From contig NZ_OBDO01000001.1 in the NCBI RefSeq assembly GCF_900215145.1, forward strand, positions 868,001 to 932,000: DNA of 64,000 nt. The letters are read 5' to 3'. The translations under genes were made by a program, and so were the position numbers. Source of the DNA: Geodermatophilus sabuli. GTDB taxonomy: Bacteria; Actinomycetota; Actinomycetes; Mycobacteriales; Geodermatophilaceae. Under the pieces are notes generated by a model, which did no database searches, was not told the DNA's origin, and worked only from the letters and a program-made list of their open reading frames with translations. The stretch's first letter is position 1. Each line of letters begins with the position of its first letter. Below, piece by piece: positions 47,943-57,355 of this stretch.

Positions 47943-48030
47943 GCACTCATCCCTCCGCGCTCATCCCTCCGCGCTCAGCCCTCCGCACTCGGCCCCCTGC
48001 GCCCCTTTCCGTACTCCTCCGTACTCCTCC
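47943..48030 (+). repeat. Pyrimidine-rich tandem repeats before benK
   Basis: Three 14-base units (GCACTCATCCCTCC-like at 47943, 47957, 47971, with a degraded fourth at 47985) are followed by two exact GTACTCCTCC units (48011-48030). The whole 143-base gap between benC/benD and benK is C/T-rich on the plus strand. Confidence 0.75.
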
Positions 48031-48057
48031 GCCCCCCTCGACACCTGGAGTTCCGCC

Positions 48058-49446
48058 ATGCCCGCGAACGAGAGCACGACGGAGGCGCGCCGACGGCGCA
48101 GCACCCTCTGGGTCGTCGCCCTGTCCACCGCCGCCCTGGTCTTCGACGGCTACGACCTGGTCGTCTACGGCACCATCGTGCCGACGCTCCTGGGAGACCC
48201 GAGCCAGCTCGGTCCGATGAGCCCCGCGCAGGCGGGGACCCTGGGCAGCTACGCCCTCATCGGCGTCCTGGTCGGCGCCCTCGTCGCCGGTGCGGTGGGC
48301 GACCGGATCGGCCGCCGCCGGATCATGCTGGTGAACCTCGCCTGGTTCTCGATCGGCATGGCGGCGACCGCGCTGGCCCCCACGGTCGGCACCTTCGCGC
48401 TGTTCCGCTTCCTCACCGGGATCGGTGTGGGCGCCCTGGTCGCCACCGTCGGCGCCCTGGTGGCCGAGTTCGCCCCGCCGGAGCGGCGGAACCGGCTCAA
48501 CGCCGTGGTCTACAGCGGCATCCCGGCCGGCGGCGTCCTCGCCTCGCTGCTCGCGCTGACCGCCGGGGACGCCGTCGGCTGGCGGGGGCTGCTCTGGATC
48601 GGTGCGCTGCCGCTGGTCACGCTGCTGCCCCTGGCGCTGGTCCGGCTGCCGGAGTCGCCGCGCTGGCTGGCCTCCCGGGGCCGGCTGGCCGAGGCGGCGG
48701 CGGTGGCCGCGCGGACCGGGGTGACGCTGGAGGTCGCGCCGGTCCTCGGCGCTGCCGCGCCGGGGGCGGTGGCGACCGCTCCGGTCCGCTTCGGGTTCGC
48801 CGCCCTGGTCCGCCGTCCCCTCGTCTGGCCGACGGCGCTGCTCGGCACGATGAGCTTCGCCGGGCTGCTGCTGACCTACGGCCTCAACACCTGGCTGCCG
48901 CAGATCATGACCGACAACGGCTACGGCAAGAGCTCCTCCCTGGCCTTCCTGCTGGTGCTGAACCTGGGCGCCATCTCCGGTGGGCTGCTGGCCTCCTGGT
49001 TCGCCGACCGGATGGGTGCCAAGCGGGTCATCGCGGTCACGTTCGTCCTCGCCGCGATCTCCCTGGCCCTGCTGCCCGCGCAGCTGCCGCTGGCGGTCCT
49101 GCTGCTCGGGGTGGCGGTCGCCGGCGTCGGCACCATCGGCACCCAGGTGCTGGTCTACGGCCTGGTCGCCAACTACTACCCGACCCGGGCCCGTGCGGCC
49201 GGCGTCGCCTGGTGCGCCGGCTTCGGCCGGCTCGGCGGGATCGTGGGTCCCGTCCTGGGCGGGGTGCTGGTCGGCGCGGGGCTGGGCGGGACGACCGCGT
49301 TCTTCCTCTTCGCCGGCATCGCGTTGCTCGGCGCGCTGGTCACCGGCCTGGTGCCCCGTGCCCGGCAGCGCGACGTCGAGCCGGTCCCCGCACCAGTCGT
49401 CGGGACCCCGGCGGCGGCGATGGTGGGAGCTACCGTTACCACGTGA
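48058..49446 (+). CDS. benK: Benzoate transporter, MFS aromatic acid:H+ symporter type
   Basis: A 462-residue major facilitator with 12 spans. AAHS-family marks: VFDGYDLVVYGTIVP in the first span (DGYD), the loop GDRIGRRRIMLV between spans 2 and 3, and LPESPRWLASRGR in the central loop. It should import benzoate with protons. ATG 48058 follows TGGAG by 8 bases. The stop overlaps the benR start by GTGA. Confidence 0.92.
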   Translation: MPANESTTEARRRRSTLWVVALSTAALVFDGYDLVVYGTIVPTLLGDPSQLGPMSPAQAGTLGSYALIGVLVGALVAGAVGDRIGRRRIMLVNLAWFSIGMAATALAPTVGTFALFRFLTGIGVGALVATVGALVAEFAPPERRNRLNAVVYSGIPAGGVLASLLALTAGDAVGWRGLLWIGALPLVTLLPLALVRLPESPRWLASRGRLAEAAAVAARTGVTLEVAPVLGAAAPGAVATAPVRFGFAALVRRPLVWPTALLGTMSFAGLLLTYGLNTWLPQIMTDNGYGKSSSLAFLLVLNLGAISGGLLASWFADRMGAKRVIAVTFVLAAISLALLPAQLPLAVLLLGVAVAGVGTIGTQVLVYGLVANYYPTRARAAGVAWCAGFGRLGGIVGPVLGGVLVGAGLGGTTAFFLFAGIALLGALVTGLVPRARQRDVEPVPAPVVGTPAAAMVGATVTT

Positions 49447-52133
49447 CGCCGGCCACACCGGTACTGGTCGCCAGGGAGACCGAGCTCGCCGTCCTGGAGC
49501 AGCTGCTCCAGGACGGCGGGCTCGGTCCCTCTCTGGTCCGGGTCACCGGTGCGCCGGGCGTCGGCAAGACGGCGCTGGTGCGACAGGCCCTCGAGCGGCA
49601 CCCCGGCCCGGTCCTCGAGGGGCGCGGGGTGCCGTGGGAGGGCAGCCGCCCGTACGCCGTGCTCGACCAGCTGCTGGCCGGGGAGCGCGTCCCGCCCGAC
49701 CCCTTCTCCGCTGCCGAGCTCGTCGCCCGCCGCGCCGCCGGCACGGCCGGGGCCCGCGCGGTGGTCCTCGTCGACGACGCGCACTGGAGCGATCCGGAGT
49801 CGCTGCAGGCGCTGGCGACCGCGGTCCGCCACCAGCACCGCGCCGCGGTCACCGTCGTGCTGGTCGGTCCGGGGGCCCCGGTGGAGGCGGCACCGGCCAC
49901 CCTCGACGTCCTCCTGCGCTCCGCGACCGCGACCGTCGCGCTCGGGCCGTTCTCCGCCGAGGACGTCGCCCGGCTCGCCGCCGCGCGCGGCATCCCGCTG
50001 TCCCCGGCGGGAGCCGAGCACCTCTGGCGGCACACCGGGGGAGTGGCCGGCCACGTGGTGGCCCTGCTCGAGGAGCTGCCGCGCGAGACGTGGACGGGCC
50101 GTCGTCCGGACCTCCCGGCGCCGGCCGTGGTCGCGTCCCGGGTGCGCGACCAGCTGGTCCGGTGCGACCGGGAGGCCCGCGCACTGGCCGAGGCGGTCGC
50201 CGTCCTCGGCCCTGCCCCGGTCGCGGAGGTGGCTGCCCTGGCCGACGTCGGCGACCTGCTGGCCGCCCTGGACGGCGCCCAGCGGAGCGGGTTGCTCCGC
50301 CCCGCCGGGCCGGGCCGGCCCACAGAGCTGGCGCCGCCGGATCCCCTGGTCGCCGCCGCGGTCCTCACCGCCATGGGCCCGGCCGGCGTCGCGCGGGCGC
50401 ACCGCCGCGCCGCCGAGGTCGTCGAGGACGCGACCCGGCGGATCGGGCACCTCGTCGCGGCCAGCGTGGGACCGGACGCCGCCCTCGCCTGCGACCTCGA
50501 CGAGCTGGCGCGCCGGCGCGCGGCCGAGGGGGCCTGGGCGGACGCGTCCGCGCTGCTCGCCGACGCCAGCCGGCTGTCCGAGGACCGCCGCTCCCGGGAG
50601 GACCGGCTGGTCCGGGCGGTGGACGCGCTGGTCGGCGCCGGGGACGCGATCGGTGCGGCCGCGCTCGTGCCGGAGGTGGAGAGCCTGCGGGAGACGCCGC
50701 TGCGCAACGCCGTCCTGGGGTACCTCGCCGTCGTCCGGGGCCGCGCGGTGGAGGCGGAGACGCGGCTGCGGCGCGCCTGGGACCTCGTCAACCCCGCGCG
50801 GGACCCGGGGGCGGCGGCGCTGGTCAGCCAGCGGTTCGTGCTCCACGAGCTGGCCGGTTGCCGGGCCGAGGAGCTCGTCGCGTGGGCCGACCGGACCATC
50901 GAGCTGGCCGGCCCCGACGCGCCCGAGGCGCTGGAGGCGGTCGCCATCCGTGGCCTGGGTGTCGCCGGCACCGGCCGCCCGGCCGAGGCCCTGGCCGGTT
51001 ACCGGGCGCCGTCCGAGCGGGTCCGCTCCGGCGCCCAGGCACAGCGGGTCCAGCTGGGGGAGGGCTGGCTGCACCTGACCCTGGACGAGGTGGCGCAGGC
51101 CGCCACGGAGCTGGAGAGCGCCGTCCCGACGACGTACCTGGGCGGTTCGCACCGGATCTCGCTCTGGGCGCTGGGGTGGCTGGCCCGGGCCCGCTTCCTC
51201 ACCGGCGAGTGGGACGCCGCCCTGGGTGCCGTGGCCCAGGGCGGCGACCTCGTCGCGCGCACCGGCATGGTGCTGGTCGCCCCGCTGCTGCACTGGACGG
51301 GGGCGCAGGTCAACGCCCTGCGCGGCGACTGGGACGCCGCCGGGCGGGCACTGCGGGACGCCGAGGCCGGGAGCTCGGACTACCCGATCATGCGGGTGCC
51401 CTCGATGCTGGCCCGCGCCGCCGTCGCCGAGGCCCGGGCCGACTCCGCCGGCGTCCTGCGCGAGCTCGAGCCGCTGGCCAGGAACGGACCGCGCGGCTGG
51501 GTCGACGAGCCCGGTGCCTGGCCGTGGACCGACGTCTACGCCAACGCGCTGGTCCTCGAGGGGCTGCTCGACGAGGCCGACGCCTTCCTCCTCCCGCACG
51601 AACGGCGGGCCGCGGAACGCGGACACCGGTCCACGGGGGCGCGCCTCGGCAGCGCCCGGGGCCGGTGGTTCGGCGCGCACGGCGACCTCGACGCCGCCCG
51701 CGAGGCGTTCCGGACGTCGCTGGGGCTGCTCGAGCAGCTGCCGCTGCGCTACGACCGGGCCCGCGTCACGTACGCCTTCGGCCAGACGCTGCGCCGGGCC
51801 GGCAAGCGCCGCGAGGCCGACGCGGCGATCTCGGCGGCCCGCGACGGCTACCTCTCCCTCGGCGCCGCGACCTGCGTCGCCCGCTGCGACCGCGAGCTGC
51901 GGGCGGCCGGCCGGGGTGCCGGCCGCGCCGAGGAGCGGACCGACCTGCTCACCCCGCAGGAGCAGACGGTGTCGGAACTGGTCGCCAGCGGGCTGTCCAA
52001 CCGCGAGGTCGCGGCCGAGCTGTACGTGTCGGAGAAGACGGTCCAGTACCACCTGACCCGCATCTACACGAAGCTCGGCGTGCGTTCGCGCGCCGAGCTG
52101 GCCGCGCTGCGCGGGCGGACGCCGGCGACGTGA
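49443..52133 (+). CDS. benR: LAL-type LuxR-family regulator, probably BenR
   Basis: An 896-residue regulator. An N-terminal STAND-like ATPase with Walker A GAPGVGKTALV (residues 36-46) and Walker B VVLVDDAHWSD is followed by a long helical repeat region. The C-terminal LuxR helix-turn-helix is LTPQEQTVSELVASGLSNREVAAELYVSEKTVQYHL (given here only as its start and end: LTPQEQTVSE ... EKTVQYHL), at residues ~837-885. In Corynebacterium glutamicum a LuxR-type gene, benR, lies beside benABCD and benK; the same context supports BenR here. The GTG start overlaps benK. Confidence 0.85.
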   Translation: MTPATPVLVARETELAVLEQLLQDGGLGPSLVRVTGAPGVGKTALVRQALERHPGPVLEGRGVPWEGSRPYAVLDQLLAGERVPPDPFSAAELVARRAAGTAGARAVVLVDDAHWSDPESLQALATAVRHQHRAAVTVVLVGPGAPVEAAPATLDVLLRSATATVALGPFSAEDVARLAAARGIPLSPAGAEHLWRHTGGVAGHVVALLEELPRETWTGRRPDLPAPAVVASRVRDQLVRCDREARALAEAVAVLGPAPVAEVAALADVGDLLAALDGAQRSGLLRPAGPGRPTELAPPDPLVAAAVLTAMGPAGVARAHRRAAEVVEDATRRIGHLVAASVGPDAALACDLDELARRRAAEGAWADASALLADASRLSEDRRSREDRLVRAVDALVGAGDAIGAAALVPEVESLRETPLRNAVLGYLAVVRGRAVEAETRLRRAWDLVNPARDPGAAALVSQRFVLHELAGCRAEELVAWADRTIELAGPDAPEALEAVAIRGLGVAGTGRPAEALAGYRAPSERVRSGAQAQRVQLGEGWLHLTLDEVAQAATELESAVPTTYLGGSHRISLWALGWLARARFLTGEWDAALGAVAQGGDLVARTGMVLVAPLLHWTGAQVNALRGDWDAAGRALRDAEAGSSDYPIMRVPSMLARAAVAEARADSAGVLRELEPLARNGPRGWVDEPGAWPWTDVYANALVLEGLLDEADAFLLPHERRAAERGHRSTGARLGSARGRWFGAHGDLDAAREAFRTSLGLLEQLPLRYDRARVTYAFGQTLRRAGKRREADAAISAARDGYLSLGAATCVARCDRELRAAGRGAGRAEERTDLLTPQEQTVSELVASGLSNREVAAELYVSEKTVQYHLTRIYTKLGVRSRAELAALRGRTPAT

Positions 52134-52151
52134 CCGCGTACGCCGGGGAGG

Positions 52152-52952
52152 TCAGTTGACGCTGATCGGCCCGGCGAAGCGCTGCAGCGGCGCCGGCACG
52201 GCGCCGAGGGTCTCCAGCAGGGTCAGCTCCCGCCGCAGCAGCCGCGACTCCGCCCGCAACCGCCGGCGGGTGGCGGACTCGGCCAGCAGCGCCTGCCGGT
52301 CCTCGGTGGTCAGCAGGGCCGCCGAGGCCACCAGGTAGGACAACGCGCGCGGGTCGTCGGCGACGCCCTCCAGCAACGCCGGCTCCTGGGGCTCGACGTC
52401 GTCGGCGTCGCCGGAGAGGCCGGCCACCGCCACGACGTACCGCGCGAACAGCCGGCCCACGCCGCGGACCAGCACGTCCAGCGACCGGTGGGCCACGTCG
52501 CTGACCAGGTCGTCGAGCTCGGGGCCGGGCACGCCGCCGTGGGGCGGGGTCAGGCCCTCCTGGTCGCCGGCAGCCTCCTCCGCGGCCTCCTCCTCGGCCA
52601 GCCACTCCACCTCGGCCTGCAGGTAGGGCGGGTCGTCGTCGGCGTGGACGTCCAGCAGCCGGAACCGGTCGCCGCCGACGGTGACGATCCGGAAGCCGCC
52701 GTCGGGCTGCGGGCGCACGACCTGCAGCCGGGCGGTGCAGCCGACGTCGTAGAGCGCCTGGGCCGGTGCCACCCGCTCGACCTCCCAGCCCTGCCGGATG
52801 GCCACCACGCCGAAGAACCGGCCGTCGCCCTCGGGCACGGCCAGCAGGTCCCGCATCAGACGCCGGTAGCGCGGCTCGAAGACCTGCAGCGGCAGGACCA
52901 CGCCCGGGAACAGCGGCGTCCCCAGCGGGAAGAGCGGGATCAGGTCGCCCAC
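52152..52952 (-). CDS. Stand-alone LON substrate-binding domain protein
   Basis: A 266-residue protein with only the N-terminal (PUA-like) domain of Lon proteases. It opens [27 protein letters not shown], the LON signature, followed by the helical part. There is no AAA ATPase or Ser-Lys protease site. An acidic insert (residues ~119-132, [13 protein letters not shown]) is present. The function of such proteins is unclear. It has a leaderless-type promoter and is divergent from hisD; it converges on benR. Confidence 0.9.
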   Translation of the reverse strand: MGDLIPLFPLGTPLFPGVVLPLQVFEPRYRRLMRDLLAVPEGDGRFFGVVAIRQGWEVERVAPAQALYDVGCTARLQVVRPQPDGGFRIVTVGGDRFRLLDVHADDDPPYLQAEVEWLAEEEAAEEAAGDQEGLTPPHGGVPGPELDDLVSDVAHRSLDVLVRGVGRLFARYVVAVAGLSGDADDVEPQEPALLEGVADDPRALSYLVASAALLTTEDRQALLAESATRRRLRAESRLLRRELTLLETLGAVPAPLQRFAGPISVN

Positions 52953-52960
52953 GGCTGCCG

Positions 52961-52966
52961 AGCCTA
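52961..52966 (-). promoter_or_regulatory. -10 for a leaderless transcript of the LON-domain gene
   Basis: Minus-strand TAGGCT, 8 bases before GTG 52952, with no Shine-Dalgarno sequence. Confidence 0.55.
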
Positions 52967-53022
52967 CGGGCAGGGGAGGGCGCGCGACCGGGCAGCGCGG
53001 CGACGTCCGCCGCGGCCCCGTC

Positions 53023-53028
53023 TACCCT
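53023..53028 (+). promoter_or_regulatory. Probable -10 of the his operon
   Basis: TACCCT, giving an expected start near 53035 and a ~50-base leader with CGGAGGT (53071-53077) as the hisD ribosome site. No attenuator-like His codon run is seen in the leader. Confidence 0.5.
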
Positions 53029-53085
53029 GGGGTGTTCCCGTTCCCCGCCCGGAACCACCCGGGACCGCCTCGGAGGTCTACGCCC

Positions 53086-54390
53086 GTGCTCGCCCGCATC
53101 GACCTGCGAGGATCCGCCCTGCCGGGGGTGCGCGAGCTCTCCGGCCTGCTGCCCCGTGCCGCCACCGACATCGACTCGGTGCTCGCGACGGTGCGGCCCC
53201 TGTGCGAGGACGTCCGGATCCGCGGCGCCCAGGCCGTCCGCGAGATCACCGCCCGGATCGACGGCGTCGACCTCGAGGACTTCGCGGTGCCGCGGGACGC
53301 CATCGACCGTGCGCTGGCCGAGATCGACCCCACCGTCCGCGCCGCGCTGGAGGAGGCGATCACCCGTGTCCGGCGGGTGCACGCCGACCAGGCCCGCACC
53401 GACGTCACCACCCAGGTCGTCCGCGGCGGCAGCGTCACCGAGCGGTGGGTGCCGGTGCGCCGGGTCGGCCTCTACGTGCCCGGTGGGCTGGCGCCGCTGC
53501 TGTCCAGCGTCGTCATGAACGTCGTCCCGGCGCAGATCGCCGGCGTGGAGTCGATCGCGGTGGCCTCCCCGCCGCAGCGCGACCACGGTGGCCTGCCCGA
53601 CCCCGGCGTCCTCGCCGCGTGTGCCCTGCTGGGGGTCACCGAGGTGTACGCCGTCGGCGGCGCGCAGGCCATCGCCGTGTTCGGCCATGGGGCGGGCAGC
53701 TGCGAGCCGGTGGACATGGTCACCGGCCCGGGCAACGTCTACGTGACGGCGGCCAAGCGGCTGCTGCGCGGGCTCATCGGCATCGACTCCGAGGCCGGCC
53801 CCACCGAGGTGGCGATCCTCGCCGACCACACCGCCGACCCGGTGCACGTCGCCGCCGACCTGATCAGCCAGGCCGAGCACGATCCCCTGGCCGGTGCGGT
53901 GCTGGTGACGACGAGCGAGCAGCTGGCCGACGCCGTCCTCGCGCTCGTGCCCGCCCAGGTGGCCGCCACCAAGCACTCCGACCGCATCACCACCGCCCTC
54001 GAGGGCAGCCAGTCGGGCGTCGTCCTCGTCGACGACCTCGAGGCCGGGCTGCGGGTGGTCGACGCCTACGCCGCCGAGCACCTGGAGATCCAGACCGAGA
54101 ACCCCCGCGAGGTCGCGATGCGCGTGCGCAACGCCGGCGCGGTCTTCGTCGGCGCCTGGTCGCCGGTGTCGCTGGGCGACTACTGCGCCGGCTCCAACCA
54201 CGTGCTGCCCACCGGCGGCTGCGCCCGGCACTCCAGCGGCCTGTCGGTGCAGTCCTTCCTGCGCGGCATCCACGTCGTGGAGTACGACGAGCGGGCCCTC
54301 GCCGAGGTGGCCGGCCACATCGACGCGCTCGCCGGCGCCGAGGACCTCCCCGCCCACGCCGCTGCCGTCCGGGCCCGGCGCCCCGCATGA
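53086..54390 (+). CDS. hisD: Histidinol dehydrogenase
   Basis: A 434-residue zinc- and NAD-dependent enzyme for the last two steps of histidine synthesis. Family sequences: [75 protein letters not shown] and the zinc/catalytic His region AEHLEIQ and [11 protein letters not shown] 53086 was chosen by CGGAGGT 8 bases upstream. Its stop overlaps hisC (ATGA). Confidence 0.96.
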   Translation: MLARIDLRGSALPGVRELSGLLPRAATDIDSVLATVRPLCEDVRIRGAQAVREITARIDGVDLEDFAVPRDAIDRALAEIDPTVRAALEEAITRVRRVHADQARTDVTTQVVRGGSVTERWVPVRRVGLYVPGGLAPLLSSVVMNVVPAQIAGVESIAVASPPQRDHGGLPDPGVLAACALLGVTEVYAVGGAQAIAVFGHGAGSCEPVDMVTGPGNVYVTAAKRLLRGLIGIDSEAGPTEVAILADHTADPVHVAADLISQAEHDPLAGAVLVTTSEQLADAVLALVPAQVAATKHSDRITTALEGSQSGVVLVDDLEAGLRVVDAYAAEHLEIQTENPREVAMRVRNAGAVFVGAWSPVSLGDYCAGSNHVLPTGGCARHSSGLSVQSFLRGIHVVEYDERALAEVAGHIDALAGAEDLPAHAAAVRARRPA

Positions 54391-55499
54391 GCCGGCTGGA
54401 GGAGCTCCCGCTGCGGCCGGAGCTGCGCGGTCGCACGCCCTACGGCGCCCCGCAGCTGCCGGCGAAGTACCGGCTCAACACCAACGAGAACCCGCACCCG
54501 CTGCCACCGGAGCTGCTGGCCGACCTCGGCGAGGCGCTCCGGCACGCGGCGCTGGAGCTCAACCGCTACCCCGACCGCGACGCCCTCGACCTGCGCCGCG
54601 ACCTCGCCGCGTACCTGACCCGCACCAGCGGTGAGCCGGTCGACGCCGCGCAGGTGTGGGCGGCCAACGGGAGCAACGAGATCCTCCAGCAGGTCCTGCA
54701 GACCTTCGGCGGCGCGGGCCGCCGCGCGCTGGGCTTCACGCCGTCGTACTCGATGCACCCGATCATCTCCGCCGGCACCGGCACCACCTGGGTCGACGGC
54801 CACCGGCGGGCCGACTTCACCATCGACCCGGACGCCGCCGCGGCACAGGTCTGGGAGGTCGCCCCGGACGTCGTCTTCGTGACCAGCCCGAACAACCCGA
54901 CCGGCACCGCCGTCGCCCTGGACACGGTCGCGGCCCTCTACGAGGCCACCGCCGGGGTGGTCGTCGTCGACGAGGCCTACGCGGAGTTCGCCCGCACCGG
55001 CACCGCGTCCGCGCTCACCCTGCTGCCGGGCCGGCCGCGGCTGGTCGTGAGCCGCACGATGAGCAAGGCGTTCGGCATGGCCGGCCTGCGGCTGGGCTAC
55101 CTGGCCGCCGACCCCGCCGTCGTCGACGCCCTGCAGCTGGTCCGGCTGCCGTACCACCTGAGCTCGCTGACCCAGGCCGCCGCGCGGACGGCGCTGGCGC
55201 ACACCGACGCCCTGCTGGCGACCGTCGACGCGGTGCGGGCCGAGCGCGACCGGATCGTCGCCGCGCTGCCGGGCATGGGGCTGACCAGCGTGCCCAGCGA
55301 CGCCAACTTCGTGCTCGTCGGCCGTTTCGCCGATGCCCGCGCCGCCTGGCAGGCGCTGCTGGACCGCGACGTCCTGGTCCGCGACGTCGGGATCCCGGGC
55401 TGGCTGCGGGTCACCGCCGGCACCGCGGAAGAGACCGACGCCTTCCTCACCGCGCTGGGTGAGGTCGCGCCGGACCACCGCACGACTGAGGGAGGATGA
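54387..55499 (+). CDS. hisC: Histidinol-phosphate aminotransferase
   Basis: A 370-residue PLP aminotransferase of fold type I. The start [16 protein letters not shown] and LNRYPD are family blocks. SPNNPTGT binds the cofactor region, VVDEAYAEF follows, and Lys227 in [17 protein letters not shown] forms the Schiff base. ATG 54387 overlaps the hisD stop by 4 bases. Its own stop is overlapped by a 29-codon bridging ORF that leads to hisB. Confidence 0.95.
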   Translation: MSRLEELPLRPELRGRTPYGAPQLPAKYRLNTNENPHPLPPELLADLGEALRHAALELNRYPDRDALDLRRDLAAYLTRTSGEPVDAAQVWAANGSNEILQQVLQTFGGAGRRALGFTPSYSMHPIISAGTGTTWVDGHRRADFTIDPDAAAAQVWEVAPDVVFVTSPNNPTGTAVALDTVAALYEATAGVVVVDEAYAEFARTGTASALTLLPGRPRLVVSRTMSKAFGMAGLRLGYLAADPAVVDALQLVRLPYHLSSLTQAAARTALAHTDALLATVDAVRAERDRIVAALPGMGLTSVPSDANFVLVGRFADARAAWQALLDRDVLVRDVGIPGWLRVTAGTAEETDAFLTALGEVAPDHRTTEGG

Positions 55500-55585
55500 G
55501 CTCCGTGAGCGAGCTGGCGAGCTCACGCATGGGCAGGGCGGCGTCGCGAACGCTGCCGACGAGCGCCAGCGAGGAGGACACGTGA
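55496..55585 (+). CDS. Bridging mini-ORF (29 aa) between hisC and hisB
   Basis: A 29-codon ORF whose ATG overlaps the hisC stop (ATGA) and whose TGA overlaps the hisB GTG (GTGA). From residue 4 it matches the rsmH-ftsL bridging ORF: both read VSELASS, then MG, AA, RT, TSA and EE in register (18 of 26 positions; about 68 of 81 bases). GAGGAGG near its end is the hisB ribosome site. No family is known to me. Peptide or frame-keeping repeat are both possible. Confidence 0.4.
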   Translation: MSSVSELASSRMGRAASRTLPTSASEEDT

Positions 55586-56178
55586 CGCGCACTGCACGGG
55601 TCGAGCGGGAGACCAGCGAGACCAAACTCGTCGTCGAACTGGACCTCGACGGCACCGGGAAGAGCTCGATCAGCACCGGGGTCGGCTTCTACGACCACAT
55701 GCTCACCGCCCTGTCCAAGCACAGCGGCATCGACCTCACCGTCCGGGCCGACGGCGATCTGCACATCGACGCCCACCACACGGTGGAGGACGTCGCGATC
55801 GCCCTGGGCCAGGCGTTCGCCCAGGCGCTGGGGGACAAGAAGGGCATCACCCGCTACGGCGACGCCACCATCCCCATGGACGAGGTGCTCGCGCAGGCGG
55901 CGGTCGACCTCTCCGGCCGGCCGTACTTCGTGCACAGTGAGCCCGAGAACATGACGCCGATGATCGGGCCGGACTACCCGACGTCGCTCACCAAACACGT
56001 GCTCGAGTCGTTCGCGTTCAACGCGCGGATCAGCCTGCACGTGCGGGTGCTCTACGCCGGCCGCGACGCCCACCACATCGTGGAGGGCCAGTTCAAGGCG
56101 CTGGCTCGGGCGCTGCGGGTGGCCGTCGCGCTCGACCCGCGGGTCACCGACGTCCCCTCCACCAAGGGTGCCTTGTAG
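55582..56178 (+). CDS. hisB: Imidazoleglycerol-phosphate dehydratase
   Basis: A 198-residue manganese enzyme, monofunctional as in actinomycetes. Metal-binding repeats: [15 protein letters not shown] and [14 protein letters not shown] in the first half, and [18 protein letters not shown] in the second. [17 protein letters not shown] is also conserved. GTG 55582 is set by GAGGAGG and the N-terminus [12 protein letters not shown]. The annotated longer frame is the bridging sequence. Confidence 0.96.
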   Translation: MTRTARVERETSETKLVVELDLDGTGKSSISTGVGFYDHMLTALSKHSGIDLTVRADGDLHIDAHHTVEDVAIALGQAFAQALGDKKGITRYGDATIPMDEVLAQAAVDLSGRPYFVHSEPENMTPMIGPDYPTSLTKHVLESFAFNARISLHVRVLYAGRDAHHIVEGQFKALARALRVAVALDPRVTDVPSTKGAL

Positions 56179-56182
56179 CTCC

Positions 56183-56257
56183 ATGACACCTGCTCCGGTG
56201 CCTCGCGTGACACCTGCTTCGGTTCCTCGCGTGATCCCGCTTCGGTTCCTCGCATGA
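56183..56257 (+). CDS. 24-codon repeat ORF between hisB and the small membrane gene
   Basis: A short ORF starting 4 bases after the hisB stop. It ends TGA overlapping the next ATG (ATGA at 56254-56257). Its DNA is a 24-base tandem repeat, so the peptide repeats TPAPVPRV / TPASVPRV. No clear ribosome site is seen. It may be a coupling leader, or only an effect of the repeat. Confidence 0.25.
   Translation: MTPAPVPRVTPASVPRVIPLRFLA
56184..56254 (+). repeat. 24-base tandem repeat, three units
   Basis: TGACACCTGCTTCGGTTCCT-type units at 56184-56207, 56208-56231 and 56232-56254 (the third is one base shorter). They fill the whole gap between hisB and the membrane gene. Confidence 0.85.
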
Positions 56258-56430
56258 CGTTCGCCGTCCTGCTGCTCGTCCTGGGCGGCTTCCTGCTCGG
56301 CGGGGCCTGGAGCATCTGGAAGGCCGACTCCGACACCAAGGGGCGGACCGGTCCGCAGGTCGCCTTCGCCGTCGCCCTGCTGGCGGCCGCGTTGCTGGCG
56401 ACGGCGTCGGGCATCCTCCGGATGGTGTGA
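56254..56430 (+). CDS. Small two-span membrane protein in the his operon
   Basis: A 58-residue protein. Two hydrophobic segments, [18 protein letters not shown] and [21 protein letters not shown], flank a short polar loop ([12 protein letters not shown]). Small membrane proteins of this form are seen between hisB and hisH in related actinomycetes, to my recollection; no function is known. ATG 56254 overlaps the repeat ORF stop. hisH begins 55 bases later with its own -10. Confidence 0.7.
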   Translation: MTFAVLLLVLGGFLLGGAWSIWKADSDTKGRTGPQVAFAVALLAAALLATASGILRMV

Positions 56431-56472
56431 CCCACCTCCCGGAACACCGCCGGGCCGTTCCCGGCTGATCGA

Positions 56473-56478
56473 TAGCGT
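56473..56478 (+). promoter_or_regulatory. -10 for a leaderless hisH transcript
   Basis: TAGCGT, 7 bases before ATG 56486. It suggests hisH can be transcribed apart from hisDCB. Confidence 0.55.
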
Positions 56479-56485
56479 GGGAGCC

Positions 56486-57121
56486 ATGAAGAAGGTCGTC
56501 GTGCTCGACTACGGCTCGGGCAACCTGCGCTCGGCCGAGCGCGCGCTCACCCGCGTCGGTGCCGACGTCACCGTGACCGGCGACCCGCGGGCGGCCCTGG
56601 ACGCCGACGGACTCGTCGTGCCCGGCGTCGGCGCCTTCGCCGCCTGCATGGAGGGGCTGCGCGCTGTCGACGGGCCGCGGGTCATCGGTCGCCGGCTGGC
56701 CGGCGGCCGCCCGGTGCTCGGCGTCTGCGTCGGCATGCAGATCCTCTTCGAGCGCGGCGTGGAGCACGGGCAGGACGCCGAGGGCTGTGGCGAGTGGCCG
56801 GGCGTCGTCGAGCCGCTGCGGGCGCCGGTGCTGCCGCACATGGGTTGGAACACCGTCCAGGCCCCGGAGCGCAGCGTGCTGTTCGACGGGCTGGCCGACC
56901 AGCGCTTCTACTTCGTGCACTCCTACGGGGTGCGCAACTTCCCGCTCGGCGCCGAGGGGGCGCCGTCCCCGCTGGCCGCGCCGCTGGTCACCTGGGCCGA
57001 GCACGGTGACCGGTTCGTCGCCGGTGTGGAGAACGGCCCCCTGTCGGCCACCCAGTTCCACCCGGAGAAGAGCGGCGACGCCGGCGCGCAGTTGCTCACC
57101 AACTGGCTCCGGACGCTCTGA
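56486..57121 (+). CDS. hisH: Imidazole glycerol phosphate synthase glutamine amidotransferase subunit
   Basis: A 211-residue class I glutamine amidotransferase supplying ammonia to HisF. The start [18 protein letters not shown] is typical. The triad is Cys81 (GVCVGMQ), His192 and Glu194 (QFHPEKSG). [11 protein letters not shown] forms the oxyanion-strand region. ATG 56486 was chosen on the leaderless -10. Its partner hisF and hisA/priA are not downstream; an unrelated VOC gene follows. Confidence 0.95.
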   Translation: MKKVVVLDYGSGNLRSAERALTRVGADVTVTGDPRAALDADGLVVPGVGAFAACMEGLRAVDGPRVIGRRLAGGRPVLGVCVGMQILFERGVEHGQDAEGCGEWPGVVEPLRAPVLPHMGWNTVQAPERSVLFDGLADQRFYFVHSYGVRNFPLGAEGAPSPLAAPLVTWAEHGDRFVAGVENGPLSATQFHPEKSGDAGAQLLTNWLRTL

Positions 57122-57355
57122 CACGGGGGCGCAGCCAGGACCGCCTCCGGCCCGGTGGTCGCCCTCGGCCCGGAAACCGTGCTCGACCACCACGTGGCCG
57201 CGGTGTGCCCAGAGATCCCCTGGGTGCGCCGCGCAGGACGCCCGGCCCGGCGGAACGGGAGCGACCGCCAGCGCTGGCCGTGCCCCTCGAGCGATGACTC
57301 CCGGGAGTCCGTGGGGTCGGTACTGAGGCAGCTGAGTCCATCCCGAGGGGGCATC

